Part shown: positions 1 through 5,206 of the stretch, in pieces
Layout of the letters: each line of letters opens with the position of its first letter
How positions within the stretch are numbered: position 1 is the stretch's first letter
The notes under the pieces: model-generated
The model's database searches: none
What the model was told of the DNA's origin: nothing
What the model saw: the letters and a program-made list of their open reading frames with translations, nothing else
Made by a program: the position numbers and the translations under genes
Assembly (NCBI GenBank): GCA_018664365.1
Contig: JABJOK010000010.1
Span: 1-7,396, forward strand
Source of the DNA: Candidatus Peregrinibacteria bacterium
GTDB taxonomy: Bacteria; Patescibacteriota; Gracilibacteria; UBA1369; LOWO2-01-FULL-3
Direction of reading: 5' to 3'
DNA: 7,396 bases

Positions 1-113
1 AATTTATCAAACAAAACATCCTCGTCATACAAGACATTTGACAAGCTACAAAAATATCTCCAAATAAGAAAAGGGGAACCAGGATTCCAAAAGTAAGATG
101 ACCCAATATTCAT
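1..113 (-). CDS. Possible 5' end of a gene cut by the left window edge (unrecognised)
   Basis: An ATG at 113-111 on the minus strand opens a frame that stays open for 37 codons to the edge of the window. It begins MNIGSSYFWNPGSP and runs on through a stretch containing YDEDVLFDK. The minus strand here is G-rich relative to C (in the first 60 bases the plus strand has about 14 C to 4 G), the same strand bias as the sure minus-strand genes. The last codons are rich in GAN/GTN, as in real coding sequence. A TATACT hexamer lies about 35 nt upstream of the ATG, without a convincing -35 box. The fragment is too short to recognise a family, and its Trp/Phe-rich start is unusual. A plus-strand frame is also open from position 1 to a TAA at 94-96, so the coding assignment is uncertain. 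Confidence 0.25.
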   Translation of the reverse strand, partial: MNIGSSYFWNPGSPFLIWRYFCSLSNVLYDEDVLFDK

Positions 114-388
114 CTTTTTTCTAAAAACGCCTTAGATCGAAAATTTTGAGTATAGTGCTTAAACTAAACAGAAACAGAGCATTCACATGTCCAAGCTTAG
201 CAGAAATTTTCAACGACAACATGTTCGCACAAACTCACACACCTTTCTAAAAAAACAAAAAAAGAAAACGACCATTTCAGACCTAAAACCATATCTCCAA
301 GAGCCCCCTCTGAATCAACACTGTTTTACTTTGCACAAGATATATTGTGCAAACTTACCCGTAAATCCATGTAGAATACCCTCTTCGT
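114..388. other. Intergenic region downstream of the 466-aa gene
   Basis: I see no convincing gene in these 275 bases. The only notable elements are the inverted repeat at 330-353 and an A-rich run on the plus strand around 248-270, which would be U-rich in a minus-strand transcript but follows no clear hairpin. A 31-codon minus-strand frame (292 down to 197, starting MVLGLKWSF) is present but looks random. No tRNA-like cloverleaf was found by eye. Confidence 0.6.
330..353 (-). terminator. 9-bp perfect hairpin after the 466-aa gene; possible terminator or RNA-end structure
   Basis: The arms TTTGCACAA (330-338) and TTGTGCAAA (345-353) are perfectly complementary around a 6-nt loop, GATATA on the plus strand. 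The hairpin begins 36 nt past the stop codon of the minus-strand 466-aa gene, a normal place for a terminator or an mRNA 3'-end stabiliser. Neither strand shows a run of U directly after the stem, so it is not a classical intrinsic terminator. A dimeric-protein binding site is the main alternative. Confidence 0.4.
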
Positions 389-1789
389 CTATACCGTCTT
401 GGATGTTACTTCAGCGTAATATTCATCAAACGAAACCAATTCCCCAGTAAGCAATCTTTTAGCAAAGAACATTCCAACATCTCGCTTTCCTATATACTGA
501 TTCATGAAATCAATTTTATTCATAAGTCCCATGTCTAATGATGAATCTGCTGCCAAAAATTCAGCCAGCTTTTGTAAAACGGCCCTATCCTCAGAACCTA
601 TCCCCAATCCCCTCTCCTCTCCATCACCTATGATCATACTTAAAAGAGGCACTAGTTCACCATCAGGAATTTCAGAAATAAGATTTGGATCCTTGAGAAC
701 AGGAGCCATTTGCTCGCTGAAATAAGCATCTACATGCCTTTCATCAAGCGCAGGAAGGACTTTATCAGCCTCTACTTTCAGGACTCCTAAACTTGAATTT
801 TCATCCCTGATATAAAAATATTTTTTACCTGAACCAGGACTTTCAACAAAACTCATGTCCAGCCAAAAATCATCACCAAAATCGACCCTTGCCAAGCCAG
901 CATCACTCACAACAACGTCAATACCGCTTGCCTTTACAGAAGCAACGGCCTCTTCGACAACATGAGGATTTTCAATAATCTCTTCCCCACCACTTAATGA
1001 CAACTCTGAAGAACCTTCCTGTTCAGAATCACTGGAAGAAGAACCACTCTCGCTCCATTCATCATACTCCTCAATGGAGTCTTTGAAGTCATCCTGACTA
1101 TCAGAATAATCTTTCCATACAGCATTCAGCTCTTCATCATTTGCCTCATCAATAGCCTTTTGATAAACAACATTAGCCTTACTAAAATAACTACCAAAAC
1201 TCTTAATTTTCCCATTCCTATACTGCTCCTTGATCTCTTCCTCTCCAGTAATCCAGATTTCAATCGCTTTTTTATTACCAGTCTTCATAACTGCCTCCCT
1301 CAAAACTGCAACTCTCTCAAATACAGCATAAACATTATAAACATCATCAACTTTATTAACATCAGCAGCCTTATTAGCAGAGTCTGCACTCTGCTCATCC
1401 TCTAGATGTCCAAACACGATCTCTTTTATTCTGACCAAATATTTCTGTCTATCAGAGGGGCTAAGTTTAAATGACAACTCCTTATCAGTTAGTTCAACAA
1501 ACAATCCTCTAAGCTCCTCATCTGCAAGTATTTCTTCCCTCAAATCCAGATTAGACACACCAAATTTGTGCATCCAAAGATCCACAAGATCCTCAAAATT
1601 AAAGTAATTGGCCTCGGGAGAATGATTAATTGTACCTATGTTTTTTTCAACTACCTCATCCTGAACCCCCATCATAGAGGCACTTGATTTAGCGAGAATT
1701 TTTTTCCTTAAATACCCCTTTAAGTATTCGAAAGACTGCCCCACCTTCTCTGGAACAACCACTGGGTTTTCAATTTTAGCGATAGCCAT
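389..1789 (-). CDS. Acidic soluble protein of unknown function, 466 aa
   Basis: I do not recognise this protein. It has no signal peptide and no membrane segment, so it is probably cytoplasmic. Three parts are visible: an N-terminal, probably helical region (about residues 1-228); a low-complexity acidic and serine-rich linker (about 229-276, containing SGSSSSDSEQEGSSELS); and a C-terminal region (about 277-466) with several hydrophobic stretches, such as DVVVSDAG and LVPLLSMIIGDG, and a probably helical end. Residues 139-156 are a hexapeptide repeat (NKAADV, NKVDDV, YNVYAV) encoded by an 18-bp tandem repeat. The gene lies 26 bp after the Elp3 stop on the same strand, so it could be co-transcribed, but a CATAAT box 8 nt before the ATG suggests its own start of transcription. 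No Shine-Dalgarno sequence precedes the ATG. The stop is TAG. The length and consistent strand bias make it a real gene; any functional link to Elp3 is unproven. Confidence 0.85.
   Translation of the reverse strand: MAIAKIENPVVVPEKVGQSFEYLKGYLRKKILAKSSASMMGVQDEVVEKNIGTINHSPEANYFNFEDLVDLWMHKFGVSNLDLREEILADEELRGLFVELTDKELSFKLSPSDRQKYLVRIKEIVFGHLEDEQSADSANKAADVNKVDDVYNVYAVFERVAVLREAVMKTGNKKAIEIWITGEEEIKEQYRNGKIKSFGSYFSKANVVYQKAIDEANDEELNAVWKDYSDSQDDFKDSIEEYDEWSESGSSSSDSEQEGSSELSLSGGEEIIENPHVVEEAVASVKASGIDVVVSDAGLARVDFGDDFWLDMSFVESPGSGKKYFYIRDENSSLGVLKVEADKVLPALDERHVDAYFSEQMAPVLKDPNLISEIPDGELVPLLSMIIGDGEERGLGIGSEDRAVLQKLAEFLAADSSLDMGLMNKIDFMNQYIGKRDVGMFFAKRLLTGELVSFDEYYAEVTSKTV
1322..1375 (-). 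repeat. Three 18-bp tandem repeats inside the 466-aa gene
   Basis: On the coding strand the units are AATAAGGCTGCTGATGTT, AATAAAGTTGATGATGTT and TATAATGTTTATGCTGTA. By eye, units 1 and 2 match at 15 of 18 bases and units 2 and 3 at 13 of 18. The unit length is a multiple of three, so the frame is kept and the protein carries NKAADV-NKVDDV-YNVYAV at residues 139-156. This looks like replication slippage followed by divergence. Confidence 0.6.
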
Positions 1790-1797
1790 ATTAAAAG

Positions 1798-1803
1798 ATT
1801 ATG
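1798..1803 (-). promoter_or_regulatory. -10-like box (CATAAT) 8 nt before the 466-aa gene
   Basis: CATAAT matches the TATAAT consensus at 5 of 6 positions and ends 8 nt before the ATG at 1789. Transcription starting about 7-8 nt after the box would begin at or next to the ATG, giving a leaderless mRNA. No good -35 box is visible; that region lies inside the end of the Elp3 gene. The same 8-nt spacing occurs at two other genes in the window. Confidence 0.4.
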
Positions 1804-1815
1804 TATTCACAAGGA

Positions 1816-3516
1816 TTATAGCTTCTTCAGCATATATGTACCAACTTGTTTATAATTGAACTTCTTATAGTACTCACGAGTCCCGATTCCTGAAATAACT
1901 GCGACAGATGCAAAACCGTTTTCCTTTGCTATTTTTTCAGCTTCTTGCATAAGACTGGTTCCATATCCAAAATGCTGTTTTTCGCCACCACGTTTTTTTC
2001 CTACTGGAATTTGTTTTCCATATACATGAACCTCCCTAACAATAGCTGCACCTCTAAGTTCTTTAATAAAAGTCGAATGTGTCAAACGCAGGCGCAACAA
2101 AGCTAGCAATTTATCATGAGTCTTATCTTCAAAGCTCAAAAACACCTCCTCTCCCCCACTAGCTTCATATCTACGCAAACACAGTTCAACATTAGTGGGC
2201 TCAATATTCCCAATTTCTCTTGTCCTAATGTCCCGAAGAGACCTTCCTTCCTTAAGAAATCTTTTTTCCAAAATCTGCCTAATGTTAGAAGATTTAAAAC
2301 CAGCCTCAACCTCATCCGAGGGTATATCCCTGGCAATTCTATCAACACGGCACCACTCTGGAACACTTTTTAGATTCTCGTACAAAACCTCCTCAAGAAC
2401 CTTGTCACTATAAGATTTAAACCCACCACTTCTATACATTGTTGAAAGAACTGTTTTCGGCATAACAACGCATGGATAAATTTTCAAATAGTCAGGTTGA
2501 AAGTTTTCATTATCAAAAAGACTCTCAATCATTTTTTTATCTTTTGCCACAGTAGATCCTGGAAGATTAGGCATCATATGATAACCAATTTTAAACCCAG
2601 AGTCCTTGAGCAACTTAGTCGCACCAATAACCTCCTGAACAGTATGACCTCGTTTAGTTATTTCTTGAACCTTGTCGTCTGTTGTCTGAACGCCCATTTC
2701 AACCTTCGTAACCCCAAGATCACGTAACCATTTAACCTCATCTCTTGAAATATGATCTGGTCTTGTCTCAATATTTACTCCGATACACCTAACGTCTCCA
2801 ACCTCATTACGATCAATAACCTCATCCCAGCTTATATGACCATCCAAAGGTTTAATAACAACTGTATTAACAGTATCAGTTCCATAAGCACTCTCGACAT
2901 CCTGAGTTATAGTTATATTTGAAACATCCTGAACCCATTTATCTTTTATCTGCTTTTTAAATTCATTCATAGCCATCAAACACTGCTTCACAAACCATTT
3001 TTGATAACGACGAGGATAACTACTCCAGGTTCCACCAATCACACGCAACTCCACCTTAGAAACTTCATGTCCGGTCATATAAAGAGCCTTTAACCGTACA
3101 AAAACCTGAGTATAGGGATTAAACCTCTGCCTAAATGCTCTCTGGGCTGCGGGCTGAGAAGGTAAATAACTCTTTGGCATGCGAACATCAGTCGGGCAGT
3201 AAATACACTTACCAGGACATGGCCACGGCTTTGTCATAACCGTTACAGGAGCGACTCCACTCAAAGTTCGAACACTTCTCTTCCTTATCAAACTCAAGAG
3301 GTCGGAATCCTCCTCGATCTCACCGCTTTCGACCAAATCATTATAGGCCTTAATAAAATACAAATTATGAAAAATAACCGCCTTATGTTCCTTTACAATT
3401 GCATTCCTGAATTTCTCAAACTCACGACGTGACTTTAAACCAGCTCTCGAAGCCTTCAGCATAATTTTACGTGCCAAATCCTGATTGTCAGAAAGGTCTA
3501 TCTTAGAAAAATCCAT
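1816..3516 (-). CDS. elp3: Elp3: radical SAM / acetyltransferase-fold tRNA U34 carboxymethyltransferase
   Basis: Elp3 adds a carboxymethyl group to C5 of wobble uridine (U34) in tRNA, using S-adenosylmethionine and acetyl-CoA; single-subunit bacterial and archaeal Elp3 proteins act without the other Elongator subunits. At 566 aa this one is full length. The radical SAM domain (about 85-400) carries C100-X3-C104-X2-C107 for the 4Fe-4S cluster, then KVELRVIGGTW (154-164), NIETRPD (248-254) and MMPNLPGST (314-322). The GNAT domain (about 440-566) has LSFEDK, VREVHVYG, the acetyl-CoA loop QHFGYG (514-519) and GTREYYKKFNY (545-555), very like the eukaryotic C-terminus. The Cys of the eukaryotic KCRDVRTREVG motif is Leu427 here (SLRDIRTREIG). 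The chosen ATG gives a normal N-terminal tRNA-binding region; no Shine-Dalgarno sequence precedes it. It lies 78 bp after the 111-aa gene and 26 bp before the 466-aa gene. The Trm9-like gene at 4517 may act on its product. Confidence 0.95.
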   Translation of the reverse strand: MDFSKIDLSDNQDLARKIMLKASRAGLKSRREFEKFRNAIVKEHKAVIFHNLYFIKAYNDLVESGEIEEDSDLLSLIRKRSVRTLSGVAPVTVMTKPWPCPGKCIYCPTDVRMPKSYLPSQPAAQRAFRQRFNPYTQVFVRLKALYMTGHEVSKVELRVIGGTWSSYPRRYQKWFVKQCLMAMNEFKKQIKDKWVQDVSNITITQDVESAYGTDTVNTVVIKPLDGHISWDEVIDRNEVGDVRCIGVNIETRPDHISRDEVKWLRDLGVTKVEMGVQTTDDKVQEITKRGHTVQEVIGATKLLKDSGFKIGYHMMPNLPGSTVAKDKKMIESLFDNENFQPDYLKIYPCVVMPKTVLSTMYRSGGFKSYSDKVLEEVLYENLKSVPEWCRVDRIARDIPSDEVEAGFKSSNIRQILEKRFLKEGRSLRDIRTREIGNIEPTNVELCLRRYEASGGEEVFLSFEDKTHDKLLALLRLRLTHSTFIKELRGAAIVREVHVYGKQIPVGKKRGGEKQHFGYGTSLMQEAEKIAKENGFASVAVISGIGTREYYKKFNYKQVGTYMLKKL

Positions 3517-3527
3517 AAAGAAAATTT

Positions 3528-3572
3528 AATCATAAAAAGACTAACTCAAAAATGATAAAAGTTCTAACCCAA
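3528..3572 (-). repeat. Two imperfect 22-bp direct repeats in the Elp3 upstream region
   Basis: On the minus strand, the copy at 3572-3551 begins TTGGGTTAG and ends TTTTATCATT; the copy at 3549-3528 begins TTGAGTTAG and ends TTTTATGATT. By eye they agree at 17 of 22 positions with a period of 23 bp. The second copy contains the proposed -10 box of elp3 and the first overlaps its proposed -35 box, so they could be tandem binding sites. The sequence is AT-rich and chance similarity cannot be excluded. Confidence 0.35.
3529..3558 (-). promoter_or_regulatory. Candidate elp3 promoter
   Basis: A TATGAT -10 box (3534-3529, 5 of 6 to consensus) follows a TTATCA -35 box (3558-3553, 4 of 6) with an 18-bp spacer. 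The box ends 12 nt before the ATG, so the predicted leader would be only about 5 nt, with no room for a ribosome binding site. Confidence 0.4.
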
Positions 3573-3594
3573 CCTTTAAAAATTATGAGGGAAA

Positions 3595-3930
3595 TTATTT
3601 TATTGCATCATTATAAGCATCTGAGCACTCATCGTTCCAAAGCTTAGCAAACCCCTCAACCATAACATTATTGGACCCATCAAGGTCGCCGGTTTTATTC
3701 CCCACACACTCAGTAAGATCACCCATTGCCAAGGATTCGCTACTACTAAAACAAAAATCAATAGTAGATATACCAACCTCAGGCAAGCACTCTCTAACAA
3801 GCTCAACAGCTCTGTCTTCAGTAACATGACCTAAAAGATTTTCAGCAATAAAATTTCTAGCAAAAAAACCTATTACCACAATGATCAAAAGAACAAAAAA
3901 GAATTTACCACACCCTCCTTCACCATCCAT
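3595..3930 (-). CDS. Small membrane-anchored protein with four-cysteine ectodomain, 111 aa
   Basis: I do not recognise a named family. After a 9-residue N-terminus (MDGEGGCGK) comes one strongly hydrophobic segment (about residues 10-23, FFFVLLIIVVIGFF), then a soluble, acidic domain with four cysteines: C48, C60, C75 and C102. Spacing is C-X11-C-X14-C-X26-C. The first two gaps are identical to those in the 149-aa protein encoded just upstream, and both have Asp two residues before the second Cys (IDFC against EDLC). The two are therefore probably diverged paralogues. The likely arrangement is a signal anchor with the Cys domain outside, perhaps with two disulphides (inference). C7 lies before the anchor; there is no typical lipobox after it. 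A candidate promoter lies at 3978-3950, and no Shine-Dalgarno sequence is seen. An overlapping frame on the same strand (3600-3827) is a shadow. Confidence 0.75.
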   Translation of the reverse strand: MDGEGGCGKFFFVLLIIVVIGFFARNFIAENLLGHVTEDRAVELVRECLPEVGISTIDFCFSSSESLAMGDLTECVGNKTGDLDGSNNVMVEGFAKLWNDECSDAYNDAIK

Positions 3931-3949
3931 GCAAAAATGTTAAATCAAA

Positions 3950-3978
3950 AATATATAAAATAAGACTAACCGATACAA
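3950..3978 (-). promoter_or_regulatory. Candidate promoter of the 111-aa gene
   Basis: TTGTAT (3978-3973; TTG of the -35 consensus conserved), a 17-bp spacer and TATATT (3955-3950, 5 of 6 to the -10 consensus) lie in the 65-bp gap between the two small membrane-protein genes. The predicted leader would be about 12 nt. The region is AT-rich, so chance matches are likely. Confidence 0.3.
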
Positions 3979-3995
3979 GGCTAAATGGCCAGATA

Positions 3996-4445
3996 TTATT
4001 CAGGACAGTTGTTCTCAACAACCCGACCAAGAGAACGACGAACAAGAGTAGAAGTATCTAACTCCTCCGGATTTTTAAAATGCTTTTCCATACAATCATT
4101 AACAACCAAAAACTGCCTGGAAGTTATCCTGCCAGCACAAAGATCCTCCATTGGAACCTCTTTATCTCTCATACAAGCCTCAACGCGACCTGCAACATCC
4201 TCCATGAAATCATCAACAATTTTTTCCTTTCCAAGAAACTGAGATAAGCCCAGCGCCAAAACAGCTGCAGCTGCTAAAGAAAGTGCGAAGTACCGTCCGG
4301 GATGCTTGATATACCAAGGATCTGACGAAAGTATAGGAGGTCTACCTAATCTAGCATTCTCCTGCAATTCAGCTATATCCTCAGCCGAAAGTCCTCCCCA
4401 ACCGAAAACAACCGGCTCACCTGAATGATCATTCCCCTCACACAT
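3996..4445 (-). CDS. Small membrane-anchored protein with four-cysteine ectodomain, 149 aa
   Basis: No named family is recognised. The protein has a cytoplasmic N-terminal part of about 50 residues (containing VFGWGGLSAEDIAELQ), one membrane segment (about 52-70, YFALSLAAAAVLALGLSQF) and a C-terminal domain with C91, C103, C118 and C147. Basic residues before the segment (K47, R51) and acidic ones after it (DDFMED) put the C-terminal domain outside by the positive-inside rule. Spacing is C-X11-C-X14-C-X28-C, matching the 111-aa neighbour in its first two gaps. The N-terminal extension is missing from that neighbour. The ATG at 4445 is supported by a perfect TATAAT ending 8 nt upstream, which would give a leaderless mRNA. 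It is divergent from the methyltransferase gene and is the first gene of the minus-strand series leading to elp3. Confidence 0.75.
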   Translation of the reverse strand: MCEGNDHSGEPVVFGWGGLSAEDIAELQENARLGRPPILSSDPWYIKHPGRYFALSLAAAAVLALGLSQFLGKEKIVDDFMEDVAGRVEACMRDKEVPMEDLCAGRITSRQFLVVNDCMEKHFKNPEELDTSTLVRRSLGRVVENNCPE

Positions 4446-4453
4446 ACGCTATG

Positions 4454-4459
4454 ATTATA
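4454..4459 (-). promoter_or_regulatory. -10 box (TATAAT) 8 nt before the 149-aa gene
   Basis: A perfect TATAAT on the minus strand ends 8 nt before the ATG at 4445. No good -35 box at standard spacing is visible; TTGTAA at 4485-4480 would need a 20-bp spacer. The position predicts transcription starting at or next to the start codon. No Shine-Dalgarno sequence fits between box and ATG. Confidence 0.5.
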
Positions 4460-4478
4460 GAGAAGAAATATATATAAA

Positions 4479-4508
4479 CTTACAATTGAAGACAAGTCGT
4501 AATATAAT
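4479..4508 (+). promoter_or_regulatory. Promoter of the Trm9-like / tagA pair, predicted leaderless
   Basis: A perfect TATAAT -10 box (4503-4508) ends 8 nt before the ATG at 4517. CTTACA at 4479-4484 matches the -35 consensus at 4 of 6 positions with an 18-bp spacer. Transcription would start around 4515-4517, at the ATG. The divergent -10 box for the 149-aa gene lies in the same 71-bp gap, so the two promoters may influence each other. Confidence 0.55.
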
Positions 4509-4516
4509 GCTGCCAC

Positions 4517-5206
4517 ATGAGAAAAAAGACAGCAAAAAAACTACTGAAGAAAGTGAAAGTCGATTATGATTCAATATCGGAAGAATTTCATGCATCAAGA
4601 AAACATAGCTGGAAAGAATTCAACGCCTTCCTCCCACATATAAGAGAAAATGACTATATAGCAGACTTAGGATGTGGAAACGGACGATTCCTGCAATTCC
4701 TCAAAGACAAAAATTTAAAATTTAAATACATAGGAATCGATAATAGTAAAAATCTCTTAAAAGCGGCCCAGAAGTCACATAAAGAGCATCAATTCATCCA
4801 TGGAGACCTACTAAATTTACCGCTTGAAAATAACCATATAGACATAGCTGCAAGCATTGCTTCAATACACCACATACCGTCAAAGGAATTGAGAAAAAAA
4901 GCATTTAAAGAGATATACAGAATTTTAAAACCAAATGGCCTACTGCTAATAACAGCCTGGAATCTTTTTCAGCCAAAATACAAGAAATTCATTTGGCAAT
5001 CACGATTAAAATCCGTATTATCTTTTGGCAAATACGATCCGCGAGATACATTTATTCCATGGGGTAAATCAGGAGTTAAAAGATATTATTACGCCTTCAC
5101 ACTTCCTGAGATTAAAACACTACTCTTAAACAGCGGACTAAAAATACTTGAAGAAAACGTAGGCAATAATTTCACTTTCGTATGTCAGAAACAGCAAAGC
5201 TCCTAA
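4517..5206 (+). CDS. Trm9/ALKBH8-like SAM-dependent methyltransferase, candidate tRNA cm5U methyltransferase
   Basis: This is a class I SAM-dependent methyltransferase of 229 aa. Motif I is DLGCGNGRF (50-58), the post-I acidic loop is GIDNS (73-77), the motif II region is IAASIASIHHI (110-120) and motif III is LKPNGLLLITAW (137-148). It resembles the eukaryotic Trm9/ALKBH8 methyltransferase domain throughout: YDSISEEFHASRKHSW near the start, the paired His after SIA, TAW after motif III, then DTFIPW (177-182) and KRYYYAF (188-194), matching D-F-VPW and YRYYH in yeast Trm9 as I recall it. Trm9 methylates the carboxyl of cm5U34, the product of Elp3, to give mcm5U. Elp3 is encoded about 1 kb away on the other strand, which supports the same role here, but activity is inference. 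The basic N-terminus (MRKKTAKKLLKKVK) suits RNA binding. The last 25 bp overlap the TagA gene in another frame. A general small-molecule methyltransferase remains possible. Confidence 0.85.
   Translation: MRKKTAKKLLKKVKVDYDSISEEFHASRKHSWKEFNAFLPHIRENDYIADLGCGNGRFLQFLKDKNLKFKYIGIDNSKNLLKAAQKSHKEHQFIHGDLLNLPLENNHIDIAASIASIHHIPSKELRKKAFKEIYRILKPNGLLLITAWNLFQPKYKKFIWQSRLKSVLSFGKYDPRDTFIPWGKSGVKRYYYAFTLPEIKTLLLNSGLKILEENVGNNFTFVCQKQQSS

Noticed and set aside
1..96. Plus-strand frame open from the left edge to a TAA
   Set aside because: The strand composition (many C, few G) fits a minus-strand gene better; 31 codons are not enough to call a gene end.
197..292. Minus-strand 31-codon frame starting MVLGLKWSF
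   Set aside because: It is short and Phe/Cys-rich because of a T-rich run; the GGAG before the ATG is too close to act as a ribosome binding site. There is no further support.
187..450. Plus-strand 87-codon frame
   Set aside because: It overlaps the end of the clear 466-aa minus-strand gene, has low-complexity composition (KKQKKKTT) and crosses the hairpin at 330-353. It shows no recognisable features and is most likely chance.
2116..2413. Several frames inside the Elp3 gene on both strands
   Set aside because: They are shadows of elp3, whose frame is supported by conserved motifs along its whole length.
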